Counted from the first letter of the stretch, positions 1 through 12,642 are shown. The stretch: 64,000 nt of DNA from Biscogniauxia marginata (GCA_022695795.1 MU404095.1:1-64000); one strand, 5' to 3'. Translations and numbers: made by a program. Notes: a model not told the origin generated them from the letters alone.

Positions 1-868
1 TTAAAATAATATATAATAATAAAAAATAATTAATAATATTTATAATTTAAATAATTATAATTTATTTTTAATTATTTTATTAAGTTTATTATAATCGTTT
101 ATGTCGTTTTATATTTATTATTATTATATTAATTATAAATTTTATTTCGTTAAAATTATATATATCTTTTTTTTAAATAGTATATTTCGTAATCGTATTA
201 CATATTAATTTATATTATTTTCGATATATATTTAAATCTTCGTAAAAAGCTTTTTAATGATCGATTTATTTATTTAAACGCGTTTAAAAGGTTTTTTATC
301 GCTATATAAAATTAAAGGTTTAGTTTTATTTAACGTGTCTTACGTCGCGATCGCGTAATAAAAACGAAAAAAAATAATTATTTATTTAAATTAATAATAC
401 GTCAAATAATTATAACCTTTTTATAAAATATAAGTTTTCGAAAATTTAATATAATAATTAATCGCGTAAATATATTTTTAAATCGTTGTCGTAATATAAT
501 ATTAAAAATTTTATAAAATTTTAATAATTAATAAAAACTAATATTTAAATAGCGCTATTTATAAATAATATTTTTAATTATTAAATTAAGTTAATTAATA
601 TAAAAACAATTTAAAAAATTAAAAATTAAAAATAATAATAAGTATATTAATTCTTAATTAAATAATATAAATTACGCTTTAAAAACCCGAATATTTAATA
701 TATAAAAAGTATTTAGTTTTTAAAGTATAAAACTAAATAAAACGGTTTAAATAATAATAATTATTAATTAATTTAATGCGGCGTAAATAATTTTTAATAA
801 TTAAAAATGTAATAATTATGAAATTTTGTTTGCGAGCTTATTTCATTTATTTACTTATATGGTACGTT
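1..868. mobile_element. Truncated, RIP-degraded DNA transposon copy
   Basis: This AT-rich stretch aligns by eye with about 6680-7669, including the shared run reading cgctatataaaattaaaggt (here near 302, there near 7062) and a matching subterminal end. Its right end is near 866, where tggtacgtta parallels aaacacgtta at 7660. The left part lies outside the window. No reading frame survives. I infer that it is a second copy of the inverted-repeat element at 5516-7669 in the same orientation. The exact right boundary is uncertain by a few bases. Confidence 0.6.
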
Positions 869-1690
869 ATATTTTACTTATTATAAATTAAAAATTAATT
901 TAAAATGTATATATAAAAATAAATTCCTTTTTTTATATTAAAATAAAACAAGAGTTTATTTTAATTTATCCCTTTTTTATAAGAATATATTAATTATATT
1001 TAACTTATTTACTTAATATAATAAATTTAATTAAATTTAATAAAAACTATTTAAAACGTAAATATAATTAATTAGTCTTTTTAAAAATACTTTAAATTTT
1101 TACATATTTTAATAATTTTAAGTTTAATTATAATTTTTAATTTTATTATTAAAAAGGTATAATTATAAGACTTACGTATCCCGTGTTATTAAGTTAAAGT
1201 TATAATTATTATAAAGTTTTTACCGTGGCTTATTATAACTTGTAATAAATGAAAAGGATAAAAGTAAGATACACTTATATAATTTCAGTCTTTTTCCTTT
1301 TTTGTTTTTATTTCGTAATAATTAAAAACTAAGTAATAATATTAAAGCTTTATCTTTAAATATAACTATTAAGCTCGTAATAAATATAACATTATAAATT
1401 ATTTTAAATTATGTAAAAAATTATATTATAATTTAATAACGCTAAACTTTGTAGTAAAATAATAAAGTTAAAATAAAAACTTAAAATATATTTAATTATT
1501 AAAATAACTTAAACGATTATTTTAATTTTTCTTTATTTTTTATATTATTATAATAAATTATAATTTTTAGTTTTATAAATATTAAAATATTTCGCTTTTA
1601 AAAAGGTAATAAATATTAAACTTTATAAGTTAACATTTTAAATTAACTTATATAATATTATAAACACCGTGTCGTAATAATAAAATAAAT
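869..1690. other. AT-rich RIP'd tract, no gene
   Basis: The stretch is almost entirely A and T, with scattered cg remaining, and has no open frame of useful length. It ends abruptly near 1690, where normal base composition resumes (cccccgctaatgcgaatg). It is probably degraded repeat DNA of unknown family. I did not find a clear partner for it elsewhere in the window. Confidence 0.6.
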
Positions 1691-2158
1691 GACTATCCCC
1701 CGCTAATGCGAATGCATATGGGGTGTGAAAGAAGGTGATGAATTAATAGAGAGCCTAGCTCGTGGAGCCCTGACCAGGGCTTCCTTTTATAGACCTATTC
1801 GTACATGACGTCATGCCCCCTGCCGTTTCGTATCACCCGCAATACATGCACGTCAAATTATAAGATGCATATCGAAATAGATGAGGAGGGACGGCGGTTG
1901 AAAAAAAAATTTTAGAAGCAAACTCGTCCGAAATATGTACATGTAAAACAAGTCGAGGTCTAGTTGAAGGTTGATGTTACACGAATGTTACATAGGACCA
2001 GTCCTCTAAAGCTCTTACAATATAGGAAACCCAGAATAAGGACCAAATAGTCAACTTAATTGTGATTTTTGTCATAACTGATGTACCCCACTACAGTCAT
2101 TGAGTTATCAAGTTCCGAAACACCGAGCCTGGTCCATTAGGTATGCCGTACGGCAGAA
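1691..2158. other. Intergenic, nothing recognised
   Basis: Normal base composition resumes here next to the AT-rich block. I see no credible coding frame, RNA gene or repeat. Confidence 0.5.
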
Positions 2159-2753
2159 TCAAAAGCACATGAGAGCAGCAGTAAACCTGCAATGCAAAGG
2201 ATCCTCGCTTCTAAGCGAGGTAGCTCTAGCCAATGATATGCTATACCACAATATCACGTTCCTATGAGATAATATTTCGACACAGCAAGCGAAGGCTCGC
2301 CCGGCCTTTTGAAATATACGGCTTCTAGTGTGCTCCGATGTCCAGCGAGTGGTCAAGCTATCGAAATACGAGAGTCCACGGCCACAACCAGTGGGAGCCC
2401 GATTGTCTAACGGCGTACGCAAGACCCAACTCTCAACGGGATTCACTCCAATCCTATCTCCCTTCCCACCTCACATTTCGTTTTTGACGGAGTTGCTGAG
2501 CGCAGCTGATCCAAATGCAAAGATTAGTGGAACTTGTTTGTGGCCTGAAAGTTGATGGAATTTTGTACTTACTATTTATCAACTGGGCTTCAGCCTTGCT
2601 TAGCTTGTCCTGCTCCTTACGGGCATCGGACTCAGGTCGATCACTTTGGAACGTCGAAGTCGATTCACGAGGAGAATCGACTTCTTTACTTGAGGAGTTG
2701 AATTTTTCACTCTTAGGTTTGGTGGAGAACAGCTTGTTGAGAAGTGAACGCAT
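2159..2753 (-). pseudogene. Unresolved ORF pair, possibly a broken gene
   Basis: Two minus-strand ORFs lie end to end: 2454-2753 (starting MRSLLNKLFS, Lys/Ser-rich, then charged) and 2159-2446. The first contains a strong donor (GTAAGT, intron starting at 2572) followed by a good branch site (CACTAATC) and CAG acceptors, so it may begin a real spliced gene. Every acceptor I tried soon runs into a stop. In the second ORF, weak similarity in order to a G-protein alpha subunit can be imagined (VLR...TG......F..LT.R, then CVE, then a frameshifted FDS), but no GTP-binding motif is intact. I treat this as a possible relic. Chance similarity is a real alternative. Confidence 0.25.
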
Positions 2754-3337
2754 TTTTGACTAGAATGTCTTGATAGTGAACGGAGGAGTGCTCGAGGAGC
2801 AATGCGACGAACTAAAATAGATCCAGGGTGTGACGGCTCGAGTACTCGCTCAATCGCAACGAAAGTGAATTGCGTAAGGGGAAAACCTGATTCTCTCGAG
2901 GCTAGGAAAGCATATGAAGTTTTATGTACAGAAGTTATGTTGTAGCAACTAATCACTGTATCGTTCCCTGTGGCAATGAGACCTATCTAAATAGCCTCAT
3001 TCGCCAATACAAGTGGGTCCCTTCCGTTCATCACAGCAGCAGCGCAGCCAGAAGCTGTGCCATATGACGGCAGTCAATAACGGACCAACAACCCTACTTA
3101 TACCACCATCCCATTCGGTGGTACACCGGCAAAAGGATACTGGAATAACACGTTCGGCCACTCGATATCCAAGTTGGTGTAAATGGTCCACAGTGGTGAG
3201 CACTGTGGCATTAGCCATATTGATTATTCCTGGTAGCTATCTAAGTCTTTCGTACCCTACCACCGCGCAGCGCGGCTCGAGTGTCAACCTATCCTATCCG
3301 ATATTAGATAAAGGAAACTAAAGTTGGAGACTTAGAT
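2754..3337. other. Intergenic, nothing recognised
   Basis: Short overlapping frames exist on both strands, but none shows family motifs, splice structure or codon bias that I would defend. Confidence 0.5.
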
Positions 3338-4156
3338 TCACTTACAGACAGCCGCTTGCTTTTCGTCACCATCGACCGGCTGAGGAGAAAAATGATCACT
3401 CTCCTCGAAGCCATAATCTTCCCGGGTCCATTTCTTCATCTTCTGGGTGCGGAACTCCTCGAAGTCCCATTCGCGATCCTCTAGCTCTTCCGGGTACTTG
3501 AAAACGTAGACCTCGCACTCGACCTCGTCGCCCTCCACATTGCCGTTTCCCTTATCGTCTCCGACCTTGGACAGCAGGCGGGCCTTGACTGTCTTGCGCT
3601 CATATTCGCTCCCCTCGAAGTTATCCAGATGAAACATGTTCGCATCCGTCAGGCCGGTGACGTACATGCCTCTGACAACGTGATCAGAGTCGGGTATGAT
3701 TCCGGGGTAGTCTGCACCATTGATTCGTCTGCGTGGCTCGTGGTCAGCGAAAAAAACAAATAGATGCGACTCATAACTCTAGAGTCCTGACGAGGTTCTC
3801 TGGCTTTTGGTGTACACGCTCTATTTCGCAGAAGGAGTTGTGTTGATTAAATTGTGAGACTGACCGGCGGCAGTATCCGTGAAGTACCGCTGGCTGGAAC
3901 TTATGGAGGCTTTTCAGCATCGACACGTCCTCGGTAGAGAATCTGTAGCAGACTGTGAAGAAGACCTCGGCAGCCATCTGGCGGCTCGTAAGTAAGGGCA
4001 ACTCGCATTTGCCTCGAACGAGGATCGTCTCACCAGAGTACCTGGGAACAATTAGCAATAATGTATCAAGATAGTCACGATCATTGTGTAGACAGGCTAA
4101 CCATAGAAGAATGCTGCATGGGTGCCATCCTGCATGCTAGCCTGCGAACTAGACAT
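3338..4156 (-). CDS. AIG2-like / gamma-glutamylcyclotransferase-fold protein
   Basis: A four-exon model of 188 aa: 4156-4102, 4041-4034, 3977-3865 and 3728-3338. Joining them gives the family's N-terminal FFYGTLMA motif (residues 16-23), then RGMYVTGL and LDNFEGSEYER. Glu96 in the last motif matches the position of the catalytic Glu of gamma-glutamylcyclotransferases. Exon 2 is only 8 nt (GTACTCTG) and supplies the G-T-L of YGTL. Introns are 60, 56 and 136 nt with GT-AG ends, and the third has a GCTGAC branch site. The family releases 5-oxoproline from gamma-glutamyl substrates or has related AIG2 roles, but the substrate here is unknown. The protein ends in an acidic, charged tail. A GTAAGT overlaps the stop codon (TGTAAGTGA), so a further 3' intron cannot be excluded. 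The protein is probably cytosolic because no signal peptide is visible. Confidence 0.85.
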
Positions 4157-5200
4157 TTTGATTGTCGATAACTGCCTTTGCTTTTTTTTCCCCGGTCTGA
4201 TTGATGCGCATGTAAGTGGTGAAGTTCATTGACAGAGTGTGCACTAGTATGCTGGGGTATATACCTGGTATACTCTTATTATATCAATCCCCCGTGTCTT
4301 CGGTATGTGGTCGTAGAAATCGGAAGAAAGATCGGACAGGCTCCCGTGACGAATGATAAAGCTGATTGCTTTGAAGGACAGTTCCACTTGTCGCAGATTT
4401 CGAATAAACAATGAATAATCCTTTGAATTAATTCTTATCTGTAGCAAACCTGAGCACTTTAGATAACCCGGTAGATAGATGGGTTTTACAATTTCGGGGC
4501 ACTAGCGAGAGGTGTACCTTAGGTAATCATCGCCGCTTTAATGGATCCAGGGCACAACCTGAGCCCCCGCCGTCCCTAGGTTAGGTACCTAAGTACAGTT
4601 TTGCAGCTTATATTACCGTAACAAACGTGTATGCCCATTTCAATTATTTCTAACCGACAACTCGGTTACACAAGTCGCTAACAACATGTTAAAAAGACAG
4701 TAAGTCGATTACCACGGGAAACTATTACGCTGGAAGAAAATAAAATAAAATAAAAGAATGAGAGATAGAAATTTTATAAAGTCACGCTCTTCATTTAGGT
4801 AGCAGACTACGTAAAAGCGATAGATTTGACTAGCAGTGTATTCCGACCAGTAATGAAATCCGTAATAGTTATGGTTCGACACTTATATTAATACGAAATG
4901 GAATACCGACTAAGGTCTGGACTAGAAATGGCATCAGACAAAAAACGATGCATGTCTTGCTAAGTAGGCAGGTGTTTCATAGTTCGTTATATCATTTCAT
5001 AAGATTCTTGCCTTTTATGTAATCATTTTATTCCTTTTTGTCGTCTTGGCTTTGTCGCGAGGGCCTAGGGAATAGCCGCGCGCCTTGATTTTAAAGCTAC
5101 TTCTATCTTGAGCTTTGGAAAAGAGTACCGAGATGACGTTCAAGGTACTATATGTTTTTAACTGATATCAAAACGGTAGCTTGTTTGATATAAACTTAAA
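4157..5200. other. Intergenic upstream of the AIG2-like gene
   Basis: Normal-composition DNA, including CCTAGGTTAGGTACCTAAG-type degenerate palindromes near 4576 and an A-rich run (aaaataaaataaaataaaag) near 4738. No supported gene. Composition becomes strongly AT-rich from about 5200. Confidence 0.5.
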
Positions 5201-5515
5201 TAGCTGTTTTCTTATAATTTCATATGTGTTAAGGCATTATATAAAGTCTTATTCTTTTATTAATATCGCTTTTTTATATTTTTAACTTCTTCTTTTTATT
5301 AAAGCTTATTTTATTATATTATAAACTTATTATAATAATTTAAAATATAAATATAAATGTTTATAATAAATTTTAAAAAAGAAAACTTAAATAATACTTA
5401 TTTTATTTATGAAAAAAAGTCACATAATAAAAAAAAGCTATTTTATATATTTAAAAAAAGAATATAAATATAGTTTTTTATATATATAATATATAACTAA
5501 GTAAGTTATTTTTAC

Positions 5516-5760
5516 TTAACATGTTTTATAAACAAGTAAATTATATAAGCAAATAAGCTAGTTTTTATAACTTTCGTAGTTATAATTATTAAAAAACATT
5601 TACGTAACATTAAAATTAATTAATTATTATTATTATTCGAATTATTTTTTTTAGTTTTACACTTTAAAAATTAAATACCTTTTTTATACTAAATATTCGG
5701 TTTTTTAATATATAATTTAAATTAATTAATTTATTATAATTTCCGAGTTAAAACCCCTTA
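5516..5760 (+). repeat. Left terminal inverted repeat of the DNA transposon
   Basis: Pairs with about 7490-7669 on the other strand. It contains subterminal short repeats of the form aa(g/c)(c/a)(g/a)a(a/g)taa(g/a) spaced around 16 bp, as often seen inside pogo/Fot1-type ends. The inner boundary is approximate. Confidence 0.5.
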
Positions 5761-7489
5761 AAATTAAAATAAAGAATTAATAATAAATAAAATTAATTAT
5801 ATTTTTATTCGCTATATAAATACGCGTATTATATCGTTTTTATTTAATTATTACTTTTTTAAAACCCTTTTTTTTATTAATTATAATATTATTTTTTTAA
5901 CTTATAAAACTATTTCCTTTTTTATATTAAATATTTTTTTATTTATAATTATTTATTTTTAGTTTTACGTTACTTATTAAAAATATTATTTATTTCGTAA
6001 TAAAACTACTTTATATATTAATAATAAATTAATTTTTATAAATTAATTATAAATATTTATAATACTTATAAAAAATTTTTTACTTTTTAACTTTATTTAT
6101 AATAAAATTAAATTATAATAACACCTCGCGAGTTATTATAAATATTTTAACTTTTTAAAATATTTAATTTATATTAAAATCGAGAAAAGATATACGCGTT
6201 TTTTATATAAAAAGTAATATAATAATAATTTTTTTAAATTAAAAAAATTAATTTAATTACGCGAAATTTAATTTATATATTTAAAATAATTATTATAATA
6301 ATAAATACTTTTATAAAGTTAATTAAAAAGTCTTTTTTATAACGTAATAATAATAACGCTTTATTAAATTCTTTAAATAATTATTATATGCTTTTTTAAA
6401 AATATTAAAACATATAAAGTTAAAAAGTTATAACTTATATAATAAATAACTAAATATATAAAATATAATAATATTAAGTTTTTTATAACATTTTTTAAAT
6501 TCTATAAAATAATAACTTATCACAGACTATATAAGTTTAATTATAACTTAACAATTAAGCGGTGTTACTTTTACACGATATAACTTTTATAATTATTTAA
6601 AATTAATAAACACTTAAAACCTTATATTTAATTTTTAATATAAAAATTAAAATGTTTTACAAATTTTATATTAAGTTTATTTATTATTTAATTATTTTTT
6701 AATAATAATAAATTATCACGATATTATAAAGTTAAATATTTTTTAATTAATATAATAAATAATAATATAATAAAACTATTAATATTAATAATTTAAATAA
6801 TTATAACTTATTTTTGATTTTTTATTAAATTTATTAAAATCGTTTATATCGTTTTATATTTATTATTATTATATTAATTTAAATAATTAATTTAAATATA
6901 AACTTTATTTTATTAAAATTATATATATCTTTTTTTTTAATTTTAAATTTTATAACCGTTTTAAATATTAATTTAAATTATTTTTAATATATATTTAAGT
7001 TTTCGTATAAAGTTTTTTAATAATTAATTCGTTTATTTAAACGTGTTTATAATGATTTTTGTCGCTATATAAAATTAAAGGTTTAGTTTTTTTAAATACG
7101 TTTCGCATCGCGTTTATATAATAAGAAGTTTATTATTATAATAACGTAATTTAAACGAGAAAGAAATAATCGATTATTTAAATTAATAATATATTAAATT
7201 TTTTTTTTTGTAAAATATAAACTTTTAAGTATTTAATTTTATAATTAATCGTATAAATATATTATTATTTTATTTTTATAATATTATATAAAAAACATTA
7301 TAAAGTGTTATTAACTTATAATAACTTAATTTTAAATAATATTATTTATATTTAATTATATAAATTATTCGAGTTTTTATTAATATTATTAAGTTTTAAA
7401 ATAAATAAATTAATATATTTTAATTTTCTTTTATTTTAAAAAAAACATATAAATATAATTTTATGCGTTTTAATAATAATAATAACTAT

Positions 7490-7669
7490 ATTATTTATAA
7501 ATTAATTAATTTAAATTACGCGTTAAAAAACTAAAAAAGATAATTCGAATAATAATAATTATTAATTAATTTTAATGCCACGTAAATGTTTTTTAATAGT
7601 TAAAATTACAAAAGTTATAAAACCTAGCTTATTCGCTTATATAACTTACTCGCTTATAAAACACGTTAA
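7490..7669 (-). repeat. Right terminal inverted repeat of the DNA transposon
   Basis: Reverse-complement partner of 5516-5760. The best preserved part is 7621-7669, where ttattcgcttatataactta mirrors ataagttatttt-type sequence on the left with RIP-type substitutions only. Confidence 0.5.
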
Positions 7670-8175
7670 TAATAATAAATTTATAAAATTAACAAAACTA
7701 TAAAACATAATATTTTAAAAAGGTATAAAATTAATAATAATAATTAAATATATTTATATATATATATAAAAGTAAAACATAAAGATTTAAATAATAACGA
7801 GGCTATATTTTTAAATAAAAGAAATTATTTAAAAAAACTTTTTATAATTTAATATTTATAAAAATCGAAAATAAAAAAGAAAAAAAGAAAAAAAGGAAAA
7901 TTAAAAAACTTAGTTGTTTTTTTTTTTTTAATTTCTTTTCGTCTTTTTTAAATTTTATTTTATTTTTTAAAGTTTATAAAAAGCGTTATTTATATATTAA
8001 TAATATGTAGAATTTTATTAATATATAGATAAAAGAGAACTTTATAACAAATAAATAAAATATAAAAAATAAAGATATAAAGTTATTAAAATATAAATAT
8101 AAATGATACGAATATATATAAGGTGTAAATATATAAAATAAATTGTGTAAAAAGAAGGGAGAAGCTTTATAAGCC
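7670..8175. other. AT-rich spacer between transposons
   Basis: Degraded DNA with A- and T-rich runs (for example the T tract at 7918-7930) and no recognisable gene. It ends at the GTAAA duplication flanking the outer retrotransposon. Confidence 0.5.
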
Positions 8176-8180
8176 GTAAA

Positions 8181-8527
8181 TGTGACGAACCTCCTTATGT
8201 GTTCCTAGTTAGCTAATCTCACAAGTGAGTACATACTGGGTTTTTCTCGATTTAAAGGTAATAGTAGATCGAAGTTAGTTAAAGAGATTTTAAAGTACTT
8301 TTATTATAATATTAAAAAGTAACTTTAATTTTAAATTAATAATTAAAAAACTAAAATAATTAATTAAATATAAAAAGAAATTTATTTTTTTATATATAAT
8401 TTTATATAAAGTAATATTTAACATTTTTTTAATTCTTTATAATTCTTTATAAAAATAATAAAGAATTATTACGTAACGGTTTCTATATAATTACGTAGTT
8501 TAAAAAAACCTTTATTAACTTGTAATA
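8181..8527 (-). repeat. Left LTR of the outer retrotransposon
   Basis: Begins TGTGACGAACCTCC and ends CTTGTAATA (RIP-changed from a CA end). It is 347 bp, 36 bp shorter than its partner at 29948 because of a deletion near 8275. The whole LTR carries RIP-type changes, including its last 70 bases. Confidence 0.8.
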
Positions 8528-10466
8528 TTATTTCTTTTTTTTAATTTATTTTATCTTTAAAATATTTAAATACGTTTTTTTTATTTTTTTAAAATGTCGT
8601 TTAAGAGGGTAATTAAACGTTTTCAAGTAAACTTTAAAAAAAGCTTTATAAAATATTATTATGAATTTTTCTTCGCGATTACCGAGTTTAGTTTCGAAGT
8701 TATATTTTATATTTATTATTTTAATTATAGTTTTTCTTATAAAATATTAAAAAGGCGTAAAAGCTATTAAAACTATATTAATTTTAATATTTTTTATAAC
8801 GAGAATTATATTTCTTTAGATTTTTTATAAAGTATTCGGTCGAAAAAGTTATATATTAATAAAAAGAAACGATTTGCTTTAAAGAAATATAAACGAAATT
8901 TTTAAAGTTTTTAAAACGTTTTAATTTATATGTCGCGATTAAAGCGTTAATTATAATTTTTATACGAGCGAAATATGAAATTTATTTAATATAATTTATA
9001 AAATTTAAACGAGTTAAAAAAATAAAAATGTTTTTAAATTAAATAATAGTTTTTAATCGAATAAGTTAAAATTATTTTTAAAGTTGTTCTTTTTTCGATT
9101 AATTATAATTAAATTACGACTTAAATTTTTAAACTTTTTTAAGCGATTTAGGTTTTAATAATAAAAACTTATAAGTTTATTTATTAGGTTTTTTAAGTGT
9201 TTTTCTCGAGTAAATAACTTTTTTATTTAATAAAATATTATAATTAATTATTAATTTATTTTAAATTTAGTATTTTATTTTATTTTATACTTATTAAAGT
9301 TTTTTTTAAGTTTTAATTAGTTTTTTAATAAAGCGTTTTTTAGTATTAATTTTAAAAGTAAAATATAAAATATAAAATATAAAATATATTTTAAAAATTT
9401 TTAATAAAAAAAGTTTATAATTAACTTTTAAAATAACTTTTTTAACTTTATATAGTTTTAACTTTTTAAATTTAAGTTTTTTATTAAGTTATTTTATTTT
9501 AATTTAAGGCGTTTTTATTAACGCGCCTTATTATTAACGAAATAAGTAAATTATATTTTTTCTTTTAAGAATTAGTTAATTTTTTATTATAATATTTAAT
9601 TATTTTATTTTAAATAAATTATAATTCTTTTTATAACTATAATTATTTTATTTAAACTTTTTTAGATAATATTTTTGCTTTCGGGGTTTTTATTTTAACT
9701 TTTAATATTTTTATAAGTTTAATTAGTTATTTTTGGATTTTTACTTTTTAATTATATATTACTTCGTATAATTATATTTTTATATTTTTATTAATCGAAG
9801 TGTTATACGTTATATAAGTTATTAATAATAATTTTATTTAATTATTTATTTTTTAGTTAATATAACTTCGTAAATATTATTTTATTATTTAATTTAGTTT
9901 TTTTGTTTATTTGTTTAATTAAAGATAATACGTTATAAATAATTTTTATTTAACTTTTATTTGTTTTATTAAACTAATTTAAAACTTTAAAGTAAATAAC
10001 TTGTTCTTATTTAAAATAATACGTTTTAATAATTTATATTTATTAATATACTTTTTTAAAAAATTAAAAACTAATTATTTTATTATGTTTAATTTATTAA
10101 ACGATAAAAAGTAAATATATTTCATAAGTTTATTAACGATTATTTATATGTTATTATAAAGTATTTTTATAATAAAATTTTTTAATTTAAAAAGTTTTAT
10201 TACGAAATTTTATATAATTATATATTATACTTTTTTAAGTATTTAAGTTAGTTATAATAATTTATATAATTTATATTATAAACATTATAACTTTTTATAA
10301 CTTTTTTAATTATTTATTTTATTCTTAAAAAGTTAAATTCTTTTTATAACCGTTTTAATGTTTTAAAAATTCTTTAATAAATTTATTTTATATTTATTTT
10401 AATATATAAACCTTTTTTTATATAAGAAAAATTTATTATTAAATCTTTATTAAGATTATAATTATT

Positions 10467-10906
10467 TATAATAAACCTTTTTATGTGTTTTTAGTTAATT
10501 AATCTTATAAGTAAATACGTATTAAGTTTTTTTAATTTAAAAGTAATAATAAATCAAGGTTAATTTAAGAGATTTATAATGCTTTATTCGTTAAAGAGAT
10601 TTTAAAATATTTTTATTATAATTTTAAATTAATAACTAAAAAACGAGAATAAATAACTAAATATAAAAAAAAATTAAATTTATTTTTTTTTTTTTTATAT
10701 TTCTTGCTTCGGTATGTTAAATATCGTTAGATTTTTTCATCCTTGAGAATTTAACACACTGGATTCCTAGGGATTCCTAAATCGACAGGAATCCATACCA
10801 CGTGACGTTGTATTGCCCCTTTAACTCGAGCTGTCCGTTCTTTGCATTCTTGGTCCGTGCCTCATACCCTTGTTAAAGACTCCTTTAACACTGTTAGTTC
10901 GTAATA
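10467..10906 (-). mobile_element. Solo LTR of a related element inserted in the outer retrotransposon
   Basis: Starts tataataaacc (RIP form of TGTGACGAACC) and ends GTTCGTAATA, flanked by TTATT (10462-10466) and TTACT (10907-10911), the same 5-mer apart from one C-to-T change. It interrupts sequence that is continuous in the element at 20133-27549 (near 22550). The first 250 bp are RIP'd. About 10720-10900 is almost normal in composition and differs from the 3' part of the other LTRs. A solo LTR is the usual product of recombination between the two LTRs of a full element. Confidence 0.7.
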
Positions 10907-12256
10907 TTACTTTTCTTTTTAATTATAACTTTCTTTAAAACGTTATTTTTAGTTTTTTATATTAATTTGTCACTTTATTATTTAAATATTTAAATATCTC
11001 TTTTATTAATTTTTAATTTTTAATTTCTTTTTTTATTAAAAAGATTTATTTAAATGTTTTTTTAATATAATAAATTTAATAATTTAATTTAATATTATAT
11101 AGTATTTTAAATAAATACGCGACTAAATATTATTTTTATTTATTTTTTATTTATTTTAAAATTACTTTAATAATAAAATTTAAAACGTTTATTTTTAATC
11201 GTTTTTTTTATTTTTGTTTAAAAGTTTATATATAACTTTATTAATTATAACTTTTTTTAGTTATTAAAAAGCTTATTTAACTTTTTTAATAAAATAAAAT
11301 AAAAATTTATTTTCGTTAAAGTAATTAATTTTATTAATAATTTAATAATTTACTTAAAATCTTAAATAAATTATTTAATATAATTAATAAAACTAATATA
11401 TATATATATATTTATAACATTTTTAGGTTTTAATTAATCCTTAATTATTATTAAAAAAATTTTAAACTTATTATAAACCTTAAATAATTTAGTTTTTTAA
11501 CGTACTATTTATTTTTAGTTAAATAAACAAGTAAATTTACTTTTTTTAGGGTTTTTAATATTTTTTTTCGTTTTTTAAGTAAATTAATATATTGTTTAAA
11601 TAAATAAATATAAATATATTTAAAAACTTATAAAAATTATTATAATTATATATTAAAACGTAATAAATATATTAATAAGTTTAAATAATATAACTTAATA
11701 TTTATAATATTTATATATCGTCCGGAAAACGATATATTATTTATATTTTTTAGTTATTTTAATTATATAATAATTATTATAAAGGTTTAATATTATAAAG
11801 ATTTAAACTTTATTAATTTATTTTTTTATAAGTTTTATTAATAATAATAAATACTTGTTTTTTATTATTATTTTATTAAAGTGTTAATAATTAATTACTT
11901 ATTATTATATTAGATTTCCTTTTTTATTAACATATTACTTTTCGTTTTTATTAATTTTTAATATTATAATTACTAGGTATTTTAATAAAGATTTTAATTT
12001 TTTAATATATTTTTTATTAAGATCTTTTTAAATTCCTTTTTATAATATTTTTTAAATTTTTTTAATTTATAAAATATATTAAAAATAGTTTTAGTTATTT
12101 TATTTTTTTAAAGTAAATTTAATAATTTTATTAGTTATATTTTAATAATTCTTTTTTTATTTTGTTTTTAAATAATTTATAAAAATAAAAATATTTACGT
12201 AATATTTTTTTGTTAAATTTTTAAGTTTAATTACTCGAATTATATAAATAACATGT

Positions 12257-12642
12257 TATTACGACCTAACAAGGGTAAAAGGAATTAAAGTGGTTATATG
12301 ATCTAAGGTCATATAACTCCAGAAGGGAGAATGCCAAGATTTTTTGTTGTTTTCTTGAGAATTTGAGAGAATGTAGGTATAACTCCTTATAAAGGATGAA
12401 GTATAAATAAATTGGAATTTCTTACGTATTTAGTTATTCATTTTAGTTCTTTAGCTATTAATTTAAGATTATAGTTATTTTTTGACATTATAATAAGAGT
12501 ACTTTAAAACCTCTTTAACGAATAAAATATAGTAAATCATTTAAATTAATTTTAACTTATTATTATTTTCAAATTAAGAAAACCTAGTACGTACTTATTT
12601 ATAAAGTTAATTAACTAGGAATTTATAGTGAGGTTCGTCACA
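12257..12642 (+). repeat. 5' LTR of the 12257 element
   Basis: 386 bp, ending GAGGTTCGTCACA. It carries one copy of a 40-bp unit (around 12330-12375, gggagaatgccaag...), whereas its 3' partner has two. Contains a possible promoter region (actccttataaaggatgaag), though this is only a suggestion. Confidence 0.82.

Larger units (their letters stand above)
5516..7669. mobile_element. RIP-degraded DNA transposon with inverted ends (Tc1/mariner- or pogo-like)
   Basis: The two ends are imperfect inverted repeats. TTAACATGTTTTATAA at 5516-5531 mirrors the complement of 7653-7669, and similarity continues inward for roughly 150-250 bp, through a paired run containing aataagctag and taattattattattattcg. 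Differences are C/T and G/A. A TA duplication flanking ACATGTTTTATAA / its complement would fit Tc1/mariner, but TTAA is also possible. The 1.7 kb core should hold the transposase, yet it is saturated with stops and I could not read a motif, so family and coding strand are inferred. The first 868 bases of the window are a related copy. Confidence 0.6.

Noticed and set aside
2545..2572. 28-nt intron in the 2454-2753 ORF that would expose a P-loop-like segment
   Set aside because: Too short for a spliceosomal intron. The better branch site and acceptors lie further on and remove that segment.
3013..3321. 102-codon plus-strand ORF as a gene
   Set aside because: No family signal, mirrored by another frame on the opposite strand, and lies in the region just 3' of the AIG2-like gene.
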